A stretch of 48,253 nt of DNA, taken from positions 1 through 48,253 of the forward strand of contig JAKAFX010000004.1 in NCBI GenBank assembly GCA_021817735.1, read 5' to 3'. Within the stretch, counting starts at the first letter, position 1. Each line of letters starts with the position of its first letter. Under the pieces are notes generated by a model that worked only from the letters and a program-made list of their open reading frames with translations, did no database searches and had not been told where the DNA came from. The DNA comes from Thermoplasmata archaeon (GTDB lineage Archaea > Thermoplasmatota > Thermoplasmata > Thermoplasmatales > Thermoplasmataceae). Of this stretch, positions 19,412 to 29,451 are shown piece after piece. A program made the position numbers and the translations under genes.

Positions 19412-20140
19412 GGTTCTATGCTCCTCCAGCTGCTTCAGCCTGATCCTGCCAGGATCGTAAAGCAGCGGAAGCATTGCGTGGTAGTTTCCCTGTCCAATTG
19501 CAGCTAAGCCTTTGTACCTGTGGTTAAGGAAGCTGTTGATATCCGGGATCATTGCCATCACTGCCCCTGGATCATCGACTATGCCAGAGATTATACCGAG
19601 CCTCCTCGCTGTCTCTTCCCCAAAAAGGTCGCCGGAAGTGACGGTCTTCTGCAATTGGGTGCCGTAGATCTTCCGCGTTGGGTCGATGGCAAGGAACGGC
19701 ATGCCAAACAAGATGTCCGGGAACCCGAACATAGTCCCTCTCGTGCAGTAGGTATAATCAGACAGGAGGGCAATCTCAAGGCCGATTCCAAGGCAGGTTC
19801 CTGAGACAACAGTCACAAACAGTTCCCGGGAGTTGGAAAGCAGGCTGCCCAGGGTTGAAGTCACTGAAATGATGTCACGGAAGTAATCCTGTTCCCGTAT
19901 CCTCTGGCAGGATGCGTCGAAACCAAGCGTGAACAGTTCATTGCTGGTGGAGCTGATGATCGTTGCCCCTTCCTGGAGAGACAGGACGTTTGCAATGGCC
20001 TGAACCAGGTCTTCTAGCATCTCTATATCAATAACTGGATACTGGGAACTGTTGATCTGGATCCTCCGAACCCTTTCATCGATCTCAAGGAAGACCTTGG
20101 ATCGGTTATTGATGTTCTCCACCATTTCAGTTAATGGCAA
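19388..20140 (-). CDS. Enoyl-CoA hydratase/isomerase (crotonase) family protein
   Basis: Crotonase-like fold motifs SGTCLGIGLEIALLSDYTYCTRGTMFGFPDILFGM; converges on and overlaps tatC by 24 nt. Confidence 0.8.
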   Translation of the reverse strand: MPLTEMVENINNRSKVFLEIDERVRRIQINSSQYPVIDIEMLEDLVQAIANVLSLQEGATIISSTSNELFTLGFDASCQRIREQDYFRDIISVTSTLGSLLSNSRELFVTVVSGTCLGIGLEIALLSDYTYCTRGTMFGFPDILFGMPFLAIDPTRKIYGTQLQKTVTSGDLFGEETARRLGIISGIVDDPGAVMAMIPDINSFLNHRYKGLAAIGQGNYHAMLPLLYDPGRIRLKQLEEHRTSLSGRNR

Positions 20141-20221
20141 CCCTACTTAAAACTGGTAGCATTGGAAGTGATATGGCAACCGATGCAGGAAAGCGGGATC
20201 AGAATACCCCTTAACGCGTGT

Positions 20222-20482
20222 TCAGTACATCGTGAGGTTGTATTTCCGATCTGCCTCGTGGTAAGATTCCAGATCGGTTATGCCAAGGGCTCTTGACAAA
20301 TTTTCCATGGCCTTCGATACAGAGTTGTCGTAAATCTCCCTTCCAAGCACAAGCCTGTGCTGCTCGGGGCTGAACATCACTATTTCACCGTATTTCTTAA
20401 GGCAATGCACAGCTTCTGCGGCTCCTTCCTCTCCTTCGACATGCTCAAGGCATTTCCTGAAGCCGGTCATTGATCGCCACAC
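20222..20482 (-). CDS. Hypothetical protein, last gene of the nuo operon
   Basis: 86-aa ORF overlapping the preceding ORF by 16 nt on the same strand. Confidence 0.65.
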   Translation of the reverse strand: MWRSMTGFRKCLEHVEGEEGAAEAVHCLKKYGEIVMFSPEQHRLVLGREIYDNSVSKAMENLSRALGITDLESYHEADRKYNLTMY

Positions 20483-20829
20483 CTCTTCTGGTCGTAATTT
20501 GGATAATCCACATTATACCTGTCGATGGAGTACCTGGCATAGAATGCGAAGTTGTTGAGGTAGACTTCCACGTCTTCAATGTTACCAAACATGTTCGCGT
20601 ACATTGGATCAAGAAGCTTAGTCACCATGTCATCCGGGGACAATTTCCCCTTCAACATTTCCAGCAAAAGCCCATATGCTTCCTGCAGGTCCGCATATAC
20701 TTGTTTTTTTGTGGCCATTTGCATGAACTTAGCTCTGGTAAGCCTTTTTTCCATCCACTTGACTGCAGACCCGACATCGCCCATTAGCAGGAAAGTCCTG
20801 ATCTGCTCTATATCCAGTTCAAGATTCAT
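20467..20829 (-). CDS. Hypothetical helical protein coupled to nuoN
   Basis: 120-aa ORF; start overlaps the nuoN stop by 4 nt (ATGA type). Confidence 0.75.
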   Translation of the reverse strand: MNLELDIEQIRTFLLMGDVGSAVKWMEKRLTRAKFMQMATKKQVYADLQEAYGLLLEMLKGKLSPDDMVTKLLDPMYANMFGNIEDVEVYLNNFAFYARYSIDRYNVDYPNYDQKRCGDQ

Positions 20830-22292
20830 CCTGTCACCCCGAATAGCCCCTGCGCAAAACCATGCAGGAGAGAGAACAGCGGGAAGTAAAAGAATAGGGC
20901 AACTACCACTATTGCGGATACTATAACGGTAGCAGACGCTATCCTGGATCCTGAAAGAGAGACCCCGCTATCAGGCTTCCAGTACATGTACATTATGACC
21001 CTGAAGTAGTAGAATACAGAGATGGCACTGTTGAGTATGGCTATGATCGCCAGCCACCACAGCTTGGCGTCCACCAAGTAAAGGAACATGTAGAATTTAG
21101 CAGTAAATCCACCTGTGAAAGGGATTCCCGCCAGTGCCAGCAAAATTATGGAGAGACTGAGGGCAAGGGCCGGAGATTTTCTTGCAAATCCTGAGATATC
21201 GGAGAACTCCGGGTTCTCCTTGTCCAGAGTGTTGAGAAATACAAAAGCCCCTCCTTTCATAAAGATGTAAACCAGGGAATATAGCATGGCGGCCGCGACT
21301 GCATTTACTGCAATGAGGCCATAATTCTGGCCTGACCAGAGGGCATAGGACGTGATTGAGAAAACAAGGATAAGGTAGCCTGCCTGGGCTATGCTGGAAT
21401 AGGCAAACAACTTCTTCACGTTGGTCGTTGAGAGAGCCGAAATGTTGCCATATGTCATGGTGAAAATCGCGAGCAGTGTGAAGAGAAGGAAGACGTCTTC
21501 CCCCATTGTGGAGAAACCTACGATAAAGATCTTCAGCATTATCATGAAAGCAACCAGTTTGCTCCCAGTGGAAAGAAAGGCCGAGACAGAGTTTTCCGCC
21601 CCATAGTAAGTGTCGATTGCCCACTGGTGCATGGGAAATATTGCAACCTTGAAGCCAAAACCGATTGTAAGAAACAGAAGGGCTATGAGAAGAGCGGGTT
21701 TTGAAACCACGGCAAGCGCTGAGGTGAGTTCAAAGGTGCCAGCCGCCTGGTAGAAGAACGCAAGCCCGAAGATTATGAAGGAGGTGGAAACCACCCCAGT
21801 GAAGAAGTACTTGGTTGATGCCTCAAGGGTTCTCCTGGTCTTGTGGAATGCCGCCAGGACATAGGTCCCAATGCTCACTGCCTCGAATGAGATGAACAGC
21901 ACTATGAGATTCATGGTGAAGGCTGCAACGATCATCCCGGTAGTCACGAAGAGGAGAAGCGCATAGAATATGTCACCCTTTGCGGATATATTCTTCAGGG
22001 ATGGTAGGACAATGAACAACGACGAAATCACGAAGAGTATGGCAAAGTAAGCGCCAAACTGGCTGTATGCGAAGCTGTTGCTCAGGACAAAGGATGCATT
22101 CTGCGGGATAAGGAGGATGAGTATGGCAGCAATTGCAAGGGCACCGAAAGCAATACCCGCATATGCTTTCTTGCTGGAAGTCGCCAGGCCGAGCCCTAGG
22201 ATGATGAATCCCGCTATGCCGAGGACAATCAGTGGGTAAAGGTATTGCAGCGACTGCACCCCTGTTACTGTAGAGATTGATTCTGATATCAT
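20826..22292 (-). CDS. nuoN: Complex I / Fpo-like subunit N
   Basis: Proton-pumping antiporter-like subunit with about 14 TMs; KLFAYSSIAQAGYLILVF; GGFTAKFYMF; position in operon. Confidence 0.92.
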   Translation of the reverse strand: MISESISTVTGVQSLQYLYPLIVLGIAGFIILGLGLATSSKKAYAGIAFGALAIAAILILLIPQNASFVLSNSFAYSQFGAYFAILFVISSLFIVLPSLKNISAKGDIFYALLLFVTTGMIVAAFTMNLIVLFISFEAVSIGTYVLAAFHKTRRTLEASTKYFFTGVVSTSFIIFGLAFFYQAAGTFELTSALAVVSKPALLIALLFLTIGFGFKVAIFPMHQWAIDTYYGAENSVSAFLSTGSKLVAFMIMLKIFIVGFSTMGEDVFLLFTLLAIFTMTYGNISALSTTNVKKLFAYSSIAQAGYLILVFSITSYALWSGQNYGLIAVNAVAAAMLYSLVYIFMKGGAFVFLNTLDKENPEFSDISGFARKSPALALSLSIILLALAGIPFTGGFTAKFYMFLYLVDAKLWWLAIIAILNSAISVFYYFRVIMYMYWKPDSGVSLSGSRIASATVIVSAIVVVALFFYFPLFSLLHGFAQGLFGVTG

Positions 22293-23761
22293 GCTATTCC
22301 TCCAAGGTATCCTGTAAGCAGCGGGAACACTATTCTTGGGAAAACGCCTATGACCAGGATCGAGATCAGCATGAGAAGCATTGCCGATGCTTCGGAGCGG
22401 GATAGATCCCTGATCTGGCCAAGGTTCTCGTTATATGGGCCGTATAGCGCCTTTTGTGCTGCCCAGATATGATAAGAAGCAGTAATGATCATGGAGAATA
22501 TCACCAAAAATACCAGTGGGCCAAGTATGCCATAGGAACCTGCAATGATGGAAAACTCTGCAACGAAACCTGCGAGGCCCGGCAGGCCAAGTGATGCCAG
22601 TAGCCCGCCGAGGAACAGTGTGGCAAGCACTGGCGACTCCCTGTATATGCCCCCAAGGCCATAGAAGGTGTCATGGCCGGCATGGGTTTTCATATAGTAA
22701 AGAAGGGAGAAGAGGAAGGCCACTATTAGGCCATGCGCGAAGATCTGGAACATGCCGCCGGCAAGGTCAATGATTCCGTTTGGTCCGGTTCCCAGTATGC
22801 CGCTTCCAAAGGCAATGCTAACAAACCCCATGGAACCTGCACTTGCATAGGCCATCATCCGTTTAAGGTTGCTCTGGAACATGGCTGTAAGGGAGAAGTA
22901 GATCAGGCTGATTATGCCCAGCGCTATGAGGAGCCAAAGGAAGAAAGCCGGTATCTGAGGGTACAACGGATAGAGTATTCCAAAGAGTCCGTAACCTCCC
23001 ATTACTGACAGGGCGCCTGCAAGTATTACGGTGACTGGATATGGTGCCTCCTGGTAAGAATCCGGAAGCCAAGAGTGTATTGGAAAAGTCGGAAGTTTGA
23101 CGAGGAAGCCTATGAGGAAACCAGATAGGATGAATACCCTGTAAAAGAAAGGAATGGTGCTGAAAAACGTGGTTGAAAGGAGGTCAGAATTCTGCATCGT
23201 CAGGATGCCATACTCGGAATAATAGTACGAGTACAGCGTAAAGATTGAGAGCAAGATGAATACTGACCCTATGTGGGTGTACACAAAGAACTTCAGGGAT
23301 ACTGAATCCTTCCTTGGCCCCCCGTAAATGCCAATGAGGAAGTATACCGGCACAAGTACAACCTCCCAGAATACATAGAAGAAGAAGAGATCGGTCGACA
23401 TCAGGAGGCCAAATGTTCCAACTTCCGTAAGCAGTACCAACCCATAGTAGACAGGATCATCCTTGCGGTCGGATATGAAAAGTGCAGCAAGGACTATTAT
23501 GGATCCAAGCACGACAAGCAAATCAGTGAAACCGTTAACCCCAAGTGAGAAATAGAAACCAGTGTAGGTTGAAAGCGTGAGGCTGAAACTAGAGATATCT
23601 CCACCATTGTAGCCGGGGTAGAACCGGTAAACAGAATAAAGGATGAATGCCACAGCAACCGCTAGCGAGGATACCCTGGCAAATTGGCGTGAGTGACTTC
23701 CAATGAAGAAAGTGATTATGGATGCTGCCACAAGAAATGCAAAAATATATTCTATTATCAT
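22289..23761 (-). CDS. nuoM: Complex I / Fpo-like subunit M
   Basis: FFYVFWEVVLVPVYFLIGIYGG; VKLPTFPIHSWLPDSYQEAPYPVTVILAG; LKRMMAYASAGSMGFVSI. Confidence 0.94.
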   Translation of the reverse strand: MIIEYIFAFLVAASIITFFIGSHSRQFARVSSLAVAVAFILYSVYRFYPGYNGGDISSFSLTLSTYTGFYFSLGVNGFTDLLVVLGSIIVLAALFISDRKDDPVYYGLVLLTEVGTFGLLMSTDLFFFYVFWEVVLVPVYFLIGIYGGPRKDSVSLKFFVYTHIGSVFILLSIFTLYSYYYSEYGILTMQNSDLLSTTFFSTIPFFYRVFILSGFLIGFLVKLPTFPIHSWLPDSYQEAPYPVTVILAGALSVMGGYGLFGILYPLYPQIPAFFLWLLIALGIISLIYFSLTAMFQSNLKRMMAYASAGSMGFVSIAFGSGILGTGPNGIIDLAGGMFQIFAHGLIVAFLFSLLYYMKTHAGHDTFYGLGGIYRESPVLATLFLGGLLASLGLPGLAGFVAEFSIIAGSYGILGPLVFLVIFSMIITASYHIWAAQKALYGPYNENLGQIRDLSRSEASAMLLMLISILVIGVFPRIVFPLLTGYLGGIA

Positions 23762-25651
23762 TCAGACTCCCCCGACTATCTCAAGAAGTATGAAGACCAG
23801 TGCAGCAGAGATAATGATTAGGAGGAAGTAGTTCTCTACCACTCCGCTCTGGAGTCTCCTTAGAACCTTCCCTGCCTTGAGGAAGGAGCCTCCAAATCTC
23901 TCTACTCCTTCGTTGTAGCTTGATTCCATTCCAGCAAATGCAGATGATAAGGGAAGGATTGCACCCTGCGCCAGGGCATTTGTGAACAGTTTGTCAAGGT
24001 AGTACTTGTTGGTCAACATCTTGTAACCTGGAACCTTTTCTGCGTTGATCTTGGTGAACCTGTCGCCTGCATAAAGTACGTAGGTGACTATCACACCGAT
24101 AACCAGGAAGGCAATGCTCAGCATCTCCGTCATGTCAGGTATAGCAGGTACGGAGGCCCCGGATATGACGAAGCTGTAAAAGCTCCCCTGAAATATCCCA
24201 TATACTAGGGATAGCGCCGCAAGAATGCCCAGCGGGATCAGAACGATCTTCTTCGGATCTTTCGCTTCTGAAGCTAGGTGCGATCTTGGTTTGCCCAGGG
24301 CGACCAGGAAGAACATCCTGAAGGTATACAGGACTGTTGCGAGTGCTCCAAGTTGCAGGAAAATCCAAGGAATGGCCATCAAGAGCGTACCGCTTGACTG
24401 GTAGAATGTGTAAGAAAGGCCGATGATTGTATCCTTGGAGAAATAGGCGGAAGTGAATGGTACTGCGGCAAGTGTGATTGAGCCGATAAAGAGCAGAGTC
24501 ACGGTATAAGGCATGCGCCTCCACAGACCCCCCATCTGCCTTACATCCCTGAGATCCATCAGTGCAAGTAAAATAGCTCCTGCGCTCATGAATAGGAGCG
24601 CCTTGAAGAAAGCATGAACAACAAGATGATACATAGAATACGAGATCACGTCGGAGCCAAACATGCTTCCAAGTCCCAGCGCAGCGAGCATATATCCCAA
24701 CTGGCTGATAGTGGAGTATGCAAGTATACGCTTTATGTCGTTGACCACGATCCCGATTGTCCCAGCAAACAGGGCAGTAAATGAGCCTATGAATAACACC
24801 GCATAAAGGGATATTGGATATGCTTCGTAGAACAATGGATATACTCTAGCCACCAGGTATATTCCTGCAGTGACCATTGTAGCTGCGTGGATCAGTGCAG
24901 AGACTGTTGTGGGACCTTCCATAGCATCAGGGATCCATACGTGCAGCGGGAACTGGGATGATTTTCCTATTGCCCCTCCCAGAAACAGCAGGGAGATAAT
25001 TGTCAGGTTGTACTGCCCTATGAGCGATGGGAGCTGAGCGGCATTATTGACTATGAAGCTGATACTGAGAGGATCACTGGCAATTGGAGAAAGACTTGTG
25101 TATATCACTGCCAGCCCAATCAGGAAGAGCAGGTCCCCTACCCTGGTGACGATGAAAGCCTTCTTTGCAGCTGAGACTGCATTGGGCTTGAAAAACCAGA
25201 ATCCTATAAGCAGGTATGAACACAGCCCGACCAGTTCCCAGAACATGAAGAATTCCAGCAGGTTTGAGGACTCCACCAGCCCGAGCATGCCTGATGTGAA
25301 AAGTGCGGTTTCTGCAAAATAGGCGTGCCTGTTCGGGTCACCGCCCATATAATACAGGGCAAACAGATGGATCATGAGTGATACGAAGGTCACCATCAGA
25401 AGCATTACGATGGCGAGATGATCCACGAATATTCCGTAGTTGATGTTGTAGAACCAAGTGTACTGCGACTCAATTTGAGACCCGCTGGAAACCTTGAGAT
25501 ATACCAGGTATGACAGAACAAGAGAAAGGCCTATGGACGCAGACGCGATTATGCCGGATGCATTCCTGCTTTTCCTTCCGGCAAGGAGGGCAATAGGAGA
25601 GGCAATCATGGGCGAAAGAAAGATTCCCCATGTCTCAAGTTCTGTAATCAT
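23762..25651 (-). CDS. nuoL: Complex I / Fpo-like subunit L
   Basis: GKSSQFPLHVWIPDAMEGPTTVSALIHAATMVTAGIYLVARVYPLF; DIKRILAYSTISQLGYMLAALG. Confidence 0.95.
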   Translation of the reverse strand: MITELETWGIFLSPMIASPIALLAGRKSRNASGIIASASIGLSLVLSYLVYLKVSSGSQIESQYTWFYNINYGIFVDHLAIVMLLMVTFVSLMIHLFALYYMGGDPNRHAYFAETALFTSGMLGLVESSNLLEFFMFWELVGLCSYLLIGFWFFKPNAVSAAKKAFIVTRVGDLLFLIGLAVIYTSLSPIASDPLSISFIVNNAAQLPSLIGQYNLTIISLLFLGGAIGKSSQFPLHVWIPDAMEGPTTVSALIHAATMVTAGIYLVARVYPLFYEAYPISLYAVLFIGSFTALFAGTIGIVVNDIKRILAYSTISQLGYMLAALGLGSMFGSDVISYSMYHLVVHAFFKALLFMSAGAILLALMDLRDVRQMGGLWRRMPYTVTLLFIGSITLAAVPFTSAYFSKDTIIGLSYTFYQSSGTLLMAIPWIFLQLGALATVLYTFRMFFLVALGKPRSHLASEAKDPKKIVLIPLGILAALSLVYGIFQGSFYSFVISGASVPAIPDMTEMLSIAFLVIGVIVTYVLYAGDRFTKINAEKVPGYKMLTNKYYLDKLFTNALAQGAILPLSSAFAGMESSYNEGVERFGGSFLKAGKVLRRLQSGVVENYFLLIIISAALVFILLEIVGGV

Positions 25652-25941
25652 TCCCTGATCTCCTTCAGCAACGAAATGCTGACTTTCCCGAACTTGCGGT
25701 AAACAGCAATCAGGAGGCTGACCCCAACCACGGATTCAACCGCCGCTATGGCAATCACGAAGAGGGCAAGCACGATTGGTTCCATGGAGTTGACTGCTGA
25801 GGCGACAAGTGCGATGACGGCTGAATTGATCATTATTTCAACTGAGATTAGCATCTTGATACCGATACTTGACGTCATTACCCCGTACAAACCTACAACA
25901 AACAGGAAAAGTGCAACTGCGTCTGCTATGAAGATATCCAA
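25648..25941 (-). CDS. nuoK: Complex I / Fpo-like subunit K
   Basis: GVMTSSIGIKMLISVEIMINSAVIAL ... VIAIAAVESVVGVSLLIAVYRKFG. Confidence 0.93.
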   Translation of the reverse strand: MDIFIADAVALFLFVVGLYGVMTSSIGIKMLISVEIMINSAVIALVASAVNSMEPIVLALFVIAIAAVESVVGVSLLIAVYRKFGKVSISLLKEIRE

Positions 25942-26160
25942 TTAGTCTTCCCTCCCGGCAATGTAAAGCATCCCAACTATTCCTCCGACGAGAATGAGCG
26001 AAATGAGTTCAAATGGAACCAGGTAAATCCCGAATAGCTGGCTGCTGATTTCTGAGATGTTCTGGGACAGGTATGTTGTGGTTCCTGAAATCTGCAGTAC
26101 TTCATATAAAATAACAAGGAAGAACAGTGCAACTGCTGAGCCCGCAGCCATCTTATTCAA
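25942..26160 (-). CDS. nuoJ: Complex I subunit J, C-terminal part (FpoJ-C-like)
   Basis: 72 aa; two TMs ending PFELISLILVGGIVGMLYIAGRED; follows the N-terminal half. Confidence 0.78.
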   Translation of the reverse strand: MNKMAAGSAVALFFLVILYEVLQISGTTTYLSQNISEISSQLFGIYLVPFELISLILVGGIVGMLYIAGRED

Positions 26161-26401
26161 CTTCTTTCCCTCCCGTGAGCATAAGAGTGAATGCTATGAG
26201 AGTTACGACTGCACCCACGTAAACTAGAAGCTCAATTGTTCCAAGAAAATCCACTCCCATAAAAATGAATAGTGAACCGACACCAAACAGGAAAATCATG
26301 AGATACACTGCGGAATGAACGATGTTCTTCTCCCTCACAGCCATGATTGCGGTTATGCCAAGAATCACCGAGAATATCAGGAATATGACCGTGAAGATCA
26401 T
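26153..26401 (-). CDS. nuoJ: Complex I subunit J, N-terminal part (FpoJ-N-like)
   Basis: 82 aa; ENIVHSAVYLMIFLFGVGSLFIFMGVDFLGTIELLVYVGAVVTLIAFTLML is the conserved NuoJ core. Confidence 0.85.
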   Translation of the reverse strand: MIFTVIFLIFSVILGITAIMAVREKNIVHSAVYLMIFLFGVGSLFIFMGVDFLGTIELLVYVGAVVTLIAFTLMLTGGKEVE

Positions 26402-26844
26402 TTCTTCACCTTGTCTTCATCCAGTGCCAGTTCTTCTGGTGAGTATGTGAAGCTGTTCCTTGTCCTCGAAGTCTCGAAGACATGAGTCAGGTATATAGCC
26501 TCAGTTGGGCATATCTCCTGGCAGTTCCTGCATACTGTGCATGTGCCAAAGTTGACGTCTGGGTATATCATCCTCTTGTTGCGGGGATTTTCCCTTTGGA
26601 CGTTCTGCATTTTTATTGAGCCATTAGGGCATACCTGCTCGCACAGTGTGCATCCTACGCAGTCATCAAGCTTCAGGTATATCCGGAACCTGAATCTTTC
26701 AGGCAAGTCCGGCTTCTCTTCAGGATACTGAAGTGTTACCGGTTTCTGGAAGAGGTGTTTTCCTACAGTGGCCATCCCGGAGATCACGCCAACCAGCGGA
26801 ACACGCTTTTTTGGTTCTTCCACTTCCTTTATTCCTATCGTCAT
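26398..26844 (-). CDS. nuoI: Complex I 2x[4Fe-4S] subunit I
   Basis: Two ferredoxin motifs DDCVGCTLCEQVCP and FGTCTVCRNCQEICP. Confidence 0.95.
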   Translation of the reverse strand: MTIGIKEVEEPKKRVPLVGVISGMATVGKHLFQKPVTLQYPEEKPDLPERFRFRIYLKLDDCVGCTLCEQVCPNGSIKMQNVQRENPRNKRMIYPDVNFGTCTVCRNCQEICPTEAIYLTHVFETSRTRNSFTYSPEELALDEDKVKK

Positions 26845-26845
26845 T

Positions 26846-27886
26846 TTACCACCCCAACCCCAGTGTGAGGATTCCTGTGAGGATCAGGTTCACGAATGAT
26901 ATTGGGAGGAGGTACTTCCACCCAAAATTAACGAACTTGTCTATTCGGATCCTCGGCATCGAGAGCCATACCGTGAATGATATGAGAACCAGGACCATTG
27001 CCTTTATGAATAGCCACACTACGCCTGCTTCTGTTGAGAGAGGACCATTGTAGCCCGACAAATAAAGGAGAGAAACAAGGGTGGATCCTAGCAAAATCGA
27101 TCCAAAGAGCCCAATGTAGAATATGCCGAATCTCATTCCAGTATATTCAGTGGAAAACCCGGAAACAAGCTCGCTGTCGCTTTCACCCATGTCGAAGGGC
27201 GTGTATGATGCCCTTGCAACCATTGAGGTAAAGAACACGAATACCCCTAGAGGTTGAAGAATGGCATATGGCAGAAACTGGGCGGAGACGATTGAACTTA
27301 TGCTTAGCGATTCCGGTACCCTTGCGGAAGCCATCATCACGATGGCCAGTATAGATAACATCATAGGGACCTCAAACGAAATATCCTTGGCGATTGAGCG
27401 AAGGGCCCCGATTAGCGCATACTTGTTATGCGAACTTATGCCCGCAAGAACCTCGCCGAGAGGCATTATTGCTATAACAGCGAATACCAGGAGGAGACTG
27501 ACTGCAGAGTTTGTGACAGTCAAGGAGCCAATGCCTATCAGTGATCCGTAGGGCAGAATGGTGAATGCAAGGAAAAGCCCGATCATCACGATCATTGGGG
27601 CTACCCTGTAAGGAAGATCATCCCTTTCCTTGGGAAGAATTGATTCTTTCCCGATCAACTTTAGCGCATCTGCGATAAGCTGAAGTAAGCCAAATTTCCC
27701 CACCCTGTTTGGCCCCAGCCTTAACTGGAGTCTGGCCATGAATTTTCTGAAGAGATATATCACAAATATAAGCAGGAGAGAGATGACAATCAAGTAGAGC
27801 AGTGCTTCTATGAAATAACTAACAGCATAGCCTGGATAGTGACCTAGGAACGAAAATATTCCATAAAGTGTGCTCAGAAGAGTCAT
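26846..27886 (-). CDS. nuoH: Complex I subunit H
   Basis: RLQLRLGPNRVGKFGLLQLIADALKLIGKE; ARASYTPFDMGESDSELVSGFSTEYTGM. Confidence 0.96.
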   Translation of the reverse strand: MTLLSTLYGIFSFLGHYPGYAVSYFIEALLYLIVISLLLIFVIYLFRKFMARLQLRLGPNRVGKFGLLQLIADALKLIGKESILPKERDDLPYRVAPMIVMIGLFLAFTILPYGSLIGIGSLTVTNSAVSLLLVFAVIAIMPLGEVLAGISSHNKYALIGALRSIAKDISFEVPMMLSILAIVMMASARVPESLSISSIVSAQFLPYAILQPLGVFVFFTSMVARASYTPFDMGESDSELVSGFSTEYTGMRFGIFYIGLFGSILLGSTLVSLLYLSGYNGPLSTEAGVVWLFIKAMVLVLISFTVWLSMPRIRIDKFVNFGWKYLLPISFVNLILTGILTLGLGW

Positions 27887-28986
27887 CTGTCTATCTCCCC
27901 GAATACTAGGTCAATGGAACCGGAAATCGCTATTAGATCTGCAATCATCTGATTCTTTGCTAGTTCTGGCAACACTGAGAGGTTCTTGAAAGTGGGACTG
28001 CGTACATGAACCCTGTAGGGTTTGACCCCACCGTCTCCAACGATGTAAACCCCGAATTCACCCTTGCTTGACTCTGTTCTGGCATAGACCTCGCCGTCTC
28101 CCCTGAGACGGATCATCATGGGTTTTTTTGCCTTGGGATTGAAGAATGGACCTTCTGGGATCTTGTCGATGATCTGCTTGATTATCCTGATGGACTGCCT
28201 GATCTCCTCGAATCTGACTGAGAATCTCGCAAGTGAGTCTCCCTTCTTCGAAATCGGTATGTCGAAGTCTACTTTGTCATAGAGGAGGTAAGGTTCCGCC
28301 TTCCTGACATCATATGGAACACCTGAGGCCCTCAGCATTGGCCCTGTAACTCCATACTGAATTGCGATCTCCGGATCCAGATAGCCGATCCCCCTCGTCC
28401 TTGAAAGGAAAACGTCATTCTTTGCGAACAGGTTGTAGATATCCTCCAACTTTCTGGGGAACTCGCTCAGGAATGTCTTGATGTGATCCACTATCTCCGG
28501 GGTGATGTCCTGGTATACTCCCCCTATGCTGAAATAGTTGGTTTCCTGCCTTGAGCCACATGACTCTGTGAATATCCTTAGTATCTTCTCCCTCTCTACG
28601 AAACAGTAAAAGAATGGAGTGAGCATTCCAAGATCAAGACCGAAGGCGCCCGCCCATACGAGGTGAGAAGCAATTCTGGAAAGCTCGTTCATTATTGTCC
28701 GTATATAGACTGCCCTCTCTGGCGGAGGTATCCCGAGAAGCTTTTCAGCCGCCTCAAGGTAACCAGCCTCCATGTTCATTGAAGCTACGTAATCCATTCT
28801 GTCAAAATAGACAAGATTGTCGCAGTAGTATGTCATTTCGCAGAGTTTCTCTGCATTCCTGTGAAGGTATCCAATTACGGGCTCAATCTCCCTGATGATC
28901 TCCCCTTCGACCTTTACCTTGAGTCGAAGCACTCCATGCATCGAAGGGTGCTGAGGCCCCATGTTGAGCTGCATGAGATCCGACAT
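27883..28986 (-). CDS. nuoD: Complex I 49-kDa subunit D
   Basis: LNMGPQHPSMHGVLRLKVKVEGE; EPVIGYLHRNAEKLCE; C-terminal SGSIDLVFGEIDR. Confidence 0.96.
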   Translation of the reverse strand: MSDLMQLNMGPQHPSMHGVLRLKVKVEGEIIREIEPVIGYLHRNAEKLCEMTYYCDNLVYFDRMDYVASMNMEAGYLEAAEKLLGIPPPERAVYIRTIMNELSRIASHLVWAGAFGLDLGMLTPFFYCFVEREKILRIFTESCGSRQETNYFSIGGVYQDITPEIVDHIKTFLSEFPRKLEDIYNLFAKNDVFLSRTRGIGYLDPEIAIQYGVTGPMLRASGVPYDVRKAEPYLLYDKVDFDIPISKKGDSLARFSVRFEEIRQSIRIIKQIIDKIPEGPFFNPKAKKPMMIRLRGDGEVYARTESSKGEFGVYIVGDGGVKPYRVHVRSPTFKNLSVLPELAKNQMIADLIAISGSIDLVFGEIDR

Positions 28987-28988
28987 AT

Positions 28989-29447
28989 TTACCAGCCGTC
29001 CCCTGGATCAAAGGTGGAATAGTCCTCTCCATCCTCATCCATGTTAATGTACTGCACATTGCCAAGATCGTAATCTTTCCTTAGGGGGTGCCCTACCCAT
29101 GATTCAGGCAGGAACATCCTCTTAAGGTTAGGATGGCCTTCAAACTTGATGCCCATTAGGTCCCACTGCTCTCTCTCGTCCCAGTTGGCACTCCTCCAGA
29201 GAGAGGTAACGCTCGGAACTGTGCAGTTGTTCGTAGTGGTCTTCACAACGATGTACCGATCCTGTTCCACCGAGTGAAGGTGATAGACCACCTCGATGTG
29301 ATCTTTCCTGTCCACCCCGGTTATGAGTGAAAGATGGTTAAATCCCTCATCCTTCCTGGCTCTCATGAATTCAAGAAGCTTCTCCTTGGGAACCTTGAAA
29401 ATCTGCCTTCCGGCTTTATCCACCTGCTGTTGACCTTCATCTGCCAT
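28989..29447 (-). CDS. nuoC: Complex I 30-kDa subunit C
   Basis: REQWDLMGIKFEGHPNLKRMFLPESWVGHPLRKDYDL. Confidence 0.93.
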   Translation of the reverse strand: MADEGQQQVDKAGRQIFKVPKEKLLEFMRARKDEGFNHLSLITGVDRKDHIEVVYHLHSVEQDRYIVVKTTTNNCTVPSVTSLWRSANWDEREQWDLMGIKFEGHPNLKRMFLPESWVGHPLRKDYDLGNVQYINMDEDGEDYSTFDPGDGW

Positions 29448-29451
29448 TCTC

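Noticed and set aside
25942-26401. nuoJ interruption as an assembly frameshift
   Set aside because: Both halves have proper starts and the same split is known for fpoJ in other archaea; kept as two genes.
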